Below are positions 62,741-64,000 of a DNA stretch of 64,000 nucleotides, piece after piece. Source of the stretch: Orthonyx spaldingii (lineage: Eukaryota; Chordata; Aves; Passeriformes; Orthonychidae). The translations under genes and the position numbers were made by a program. The first letter of the stretch is position 1. Each line of letters begins with the position of its first letter. Location of the stretch: the NCBI GenBank assembly GCA_013397795.1, contig VZTJ01000242.1, positions 662,419-726,418 on the forward strand, in the 5' to 3' direction. Below the pieces are notes generated by a model, which made no database searches, was not told where the DNA came from, and worked only from the letters and a program-made list of their open reading frames with translations.

Positions 62741-64000
62741 TGTGAATGCCCTGGATCTTGTGGGTAGTAGCAGTCCAGAGATGTGCAAGCAGCACTCTAA
62801 TTTCTCATGTATCTTTTAAATTTCTGAAATAGAAGATGCTGCTTCTGGAATGGCCAAGTTTGAGGTATCCCTGCAAAGAGAGCTTGTCATCAGGAAGATG
62901 TATTCCTTTATAATGCCGAAGGTGAGTCTGACGGAGGACAGATCTTCTCAATCAAAGAGATTAGATGTCCTCTACAAGAGCTTTGGGTCAACTTTCCTCT
63001 TCTTAATCTAACTGCAAACAAAAACTGCGTACTCACAATGTCTGAAAACACTCTTTCTTGATAAACAGAACACTTACCAAAACAATTCTATTGAGGCAGC
63101 AGCAACAGGGAAGGAGTGCATCTCCTAACATTGAAATAAGCTCTTTAAAGTCTAATTAAATATATACTGCTTGGGCCTAATCCTTGGCTAACAAGGTGAG
63201 CATCTTATTATTTCTGCTCTCCCAGCTCCCAGCAGTAGTAAGAAGTGCATCCTGCACAAAATAACTCAGTGGCCAGAACAAAAATAGTGAGGTAGCACTA
63301 ATCTTTTAGGACTCTCTCTACTTTTGCATGGCTCTATAGCAGCTCCTGTAAGGGCTATTCTCTAAGGGAAGCACCAATCCTGAATGCTTTAGCCGAGTTT
63401 TTGAACTGAATTGGCAAGGTCTGTAGTCTTTGTTTCTTGCTAGTAAGAGCCATGACAGAAAAACATGCCTCTTAGTGGCATCCCTTTAGGAAGGAATCTG
63501 GAGAGCTTCTGTTCGGGATTGCTGAATTGAAGCACTCTGAGGAAACATGGGAAGCCCTGCAGACAAAAAAAAAACCAAAAACAAACCAAAAACCCACCAA
63601 AAAAAAAGCAAGCAAACCAGGAAGGTAGAAATATTTTCCTCATCACTATCAGGGAGGGGAGAAAGGGGGAGAATTATTGTTGTGAGGAACAGAAATTGTT
63701 TCACATCAATGAAGCCACAATGCTGTGAACAGTAGGTTTGGGTCACTGTGGTGCCAGGAGGCGAAGTGTTACAGAGGTCATTACCCTTCAGAAGAATTAA
63801 ATGATGCACAGGAATTTTCCTTTCTGAGGAGCAAGGATGAATCTACTACATTGCAGGAAAACAAGCAAGGCTCAAGGAGTAAGGGTCTAAGGGCCCAGGC
63901 TGCCTGTGTCTGTGAGTATTGTCACTGCTGCCAGGAGTGGTTCAATCCAGCCCAAATGTGAATGAGAATGCCTGGGAGGAAGGTGACTTGTTTTGGTAGT
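62741..64000 (-). promoter_or_regulatory. PDE6B 5' UTR and upstream flank with CRX-like sites
   Basis: No coding exon seen. Three matches to the photoreceptor homeodomain (CRX/OTX) core CTAATCY lie at 62959-62965 (reverse), 63177-63183 (CTAATCC, best) and 63298-63304. A TAATTAAATATATA stretch lies near 63152. An NRL-like half site, TGCTGA, is at 63520-63525. An A-rich run with CAAA repeats occupies about 63567-63620. The arrangement suits a rod gene promoter, but such short sites occur by chance and the transcription start is not visible. Confidence 0.35.
63567..63620. repeat. A-rich low-complexity tract
   Basis: A run of about nine A's followed by ACCAAAAACAAACC-type repeats. Could be the degraded tail of a retroposed sequence, but no body was recognised. 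Confidence 0.7.

Noticed and set aside
62741..62788. Upstream in-frame ATG adding 16 residues to PDE6B
   Set aside because: The added residues have no counterpart in PDE6B, whose known start is MSxSE; treated as 5' UTR.
63547..63735. Lys-rich open frame upstream of PDE6B
   Set aside because: Produced by an A-rich low-complexity run.

Overview
This is a bird nuclear DNA window. It is AT-rich, has long introns and GC-rich CpG-island first exons, and carries many broken copies of CR1, the dominant avian LINE, and its four genes are vertebrate-type. No bacterial operon, phage, CRISPR array or RNA gene was seen. Two short assembly gaps (36722-36780 and 50924-50954) and one single N (23769) interrupt it. 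I rebuilt all exons by hand from reading frame, splice sites, phase and similarity to known families. Almost none of the long single-frame ORFs is a whole gene; real exons are mostly 40-220 bp.

Layout. (1) 1867-16276, minus strand: a complete nine-exon gene for an S-adenosylmethionine synthetase (methionine adenosyltransferase, MAT) paralogue of 385 residues. It has intact frame and splice sites but strong divergence in the substrate gating loop and in the otherwise near-invariant GHPDK motif. (2) 16277-23451: intergenic DNA with a chain of CR1 fragments in both orientations. (3) 23452-33847, plus strand: TMEM175, the endolysosomal K+/H+ channel, ten coding exons and 500 residues, with a poly(A) signal near 35317. 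(4) 36712-38782, plus strand: ATP5ME, the small e subunit of mitochondrial ATP synthase. Its first exon runs into an assembly gap. (5) 42082-62740, minus strand: PDE6B, the rod photoreceptor cGMP phosphodiesterase beta subunit. All 22 coding exons are present, encoding 836 residues and ending in a CSIL prenylation box. (6) 62741-64000: the PDE6B upstream flank, with a cluster of CRX-like CTAATCY sites.

The genes do not form a pathway. ATP5ME and PDE6B lie tail to tail, as I recall for human 4p16.3. TMEM175 lies directly upstream of ATP5ME and head to head with the MAT paralogue, which differs from the human order as I remember it (GAK next to TMEM175). The item most worth a second look is the MAT paralogue: the catalytic metal- and phosphate-binding residues are kept, while the loop that closes over methionine and ATP has been rewritten at constant length. 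Smaller points are a perfect 46-bp duplication creating two decoy splice acceptors just upstream of TMEM175 exon 3, a Phe-to-Tyr change in the first TMEM175 filter-helix motif, and a PDE6B N-terminal linker about 19 residues shorter than in human.
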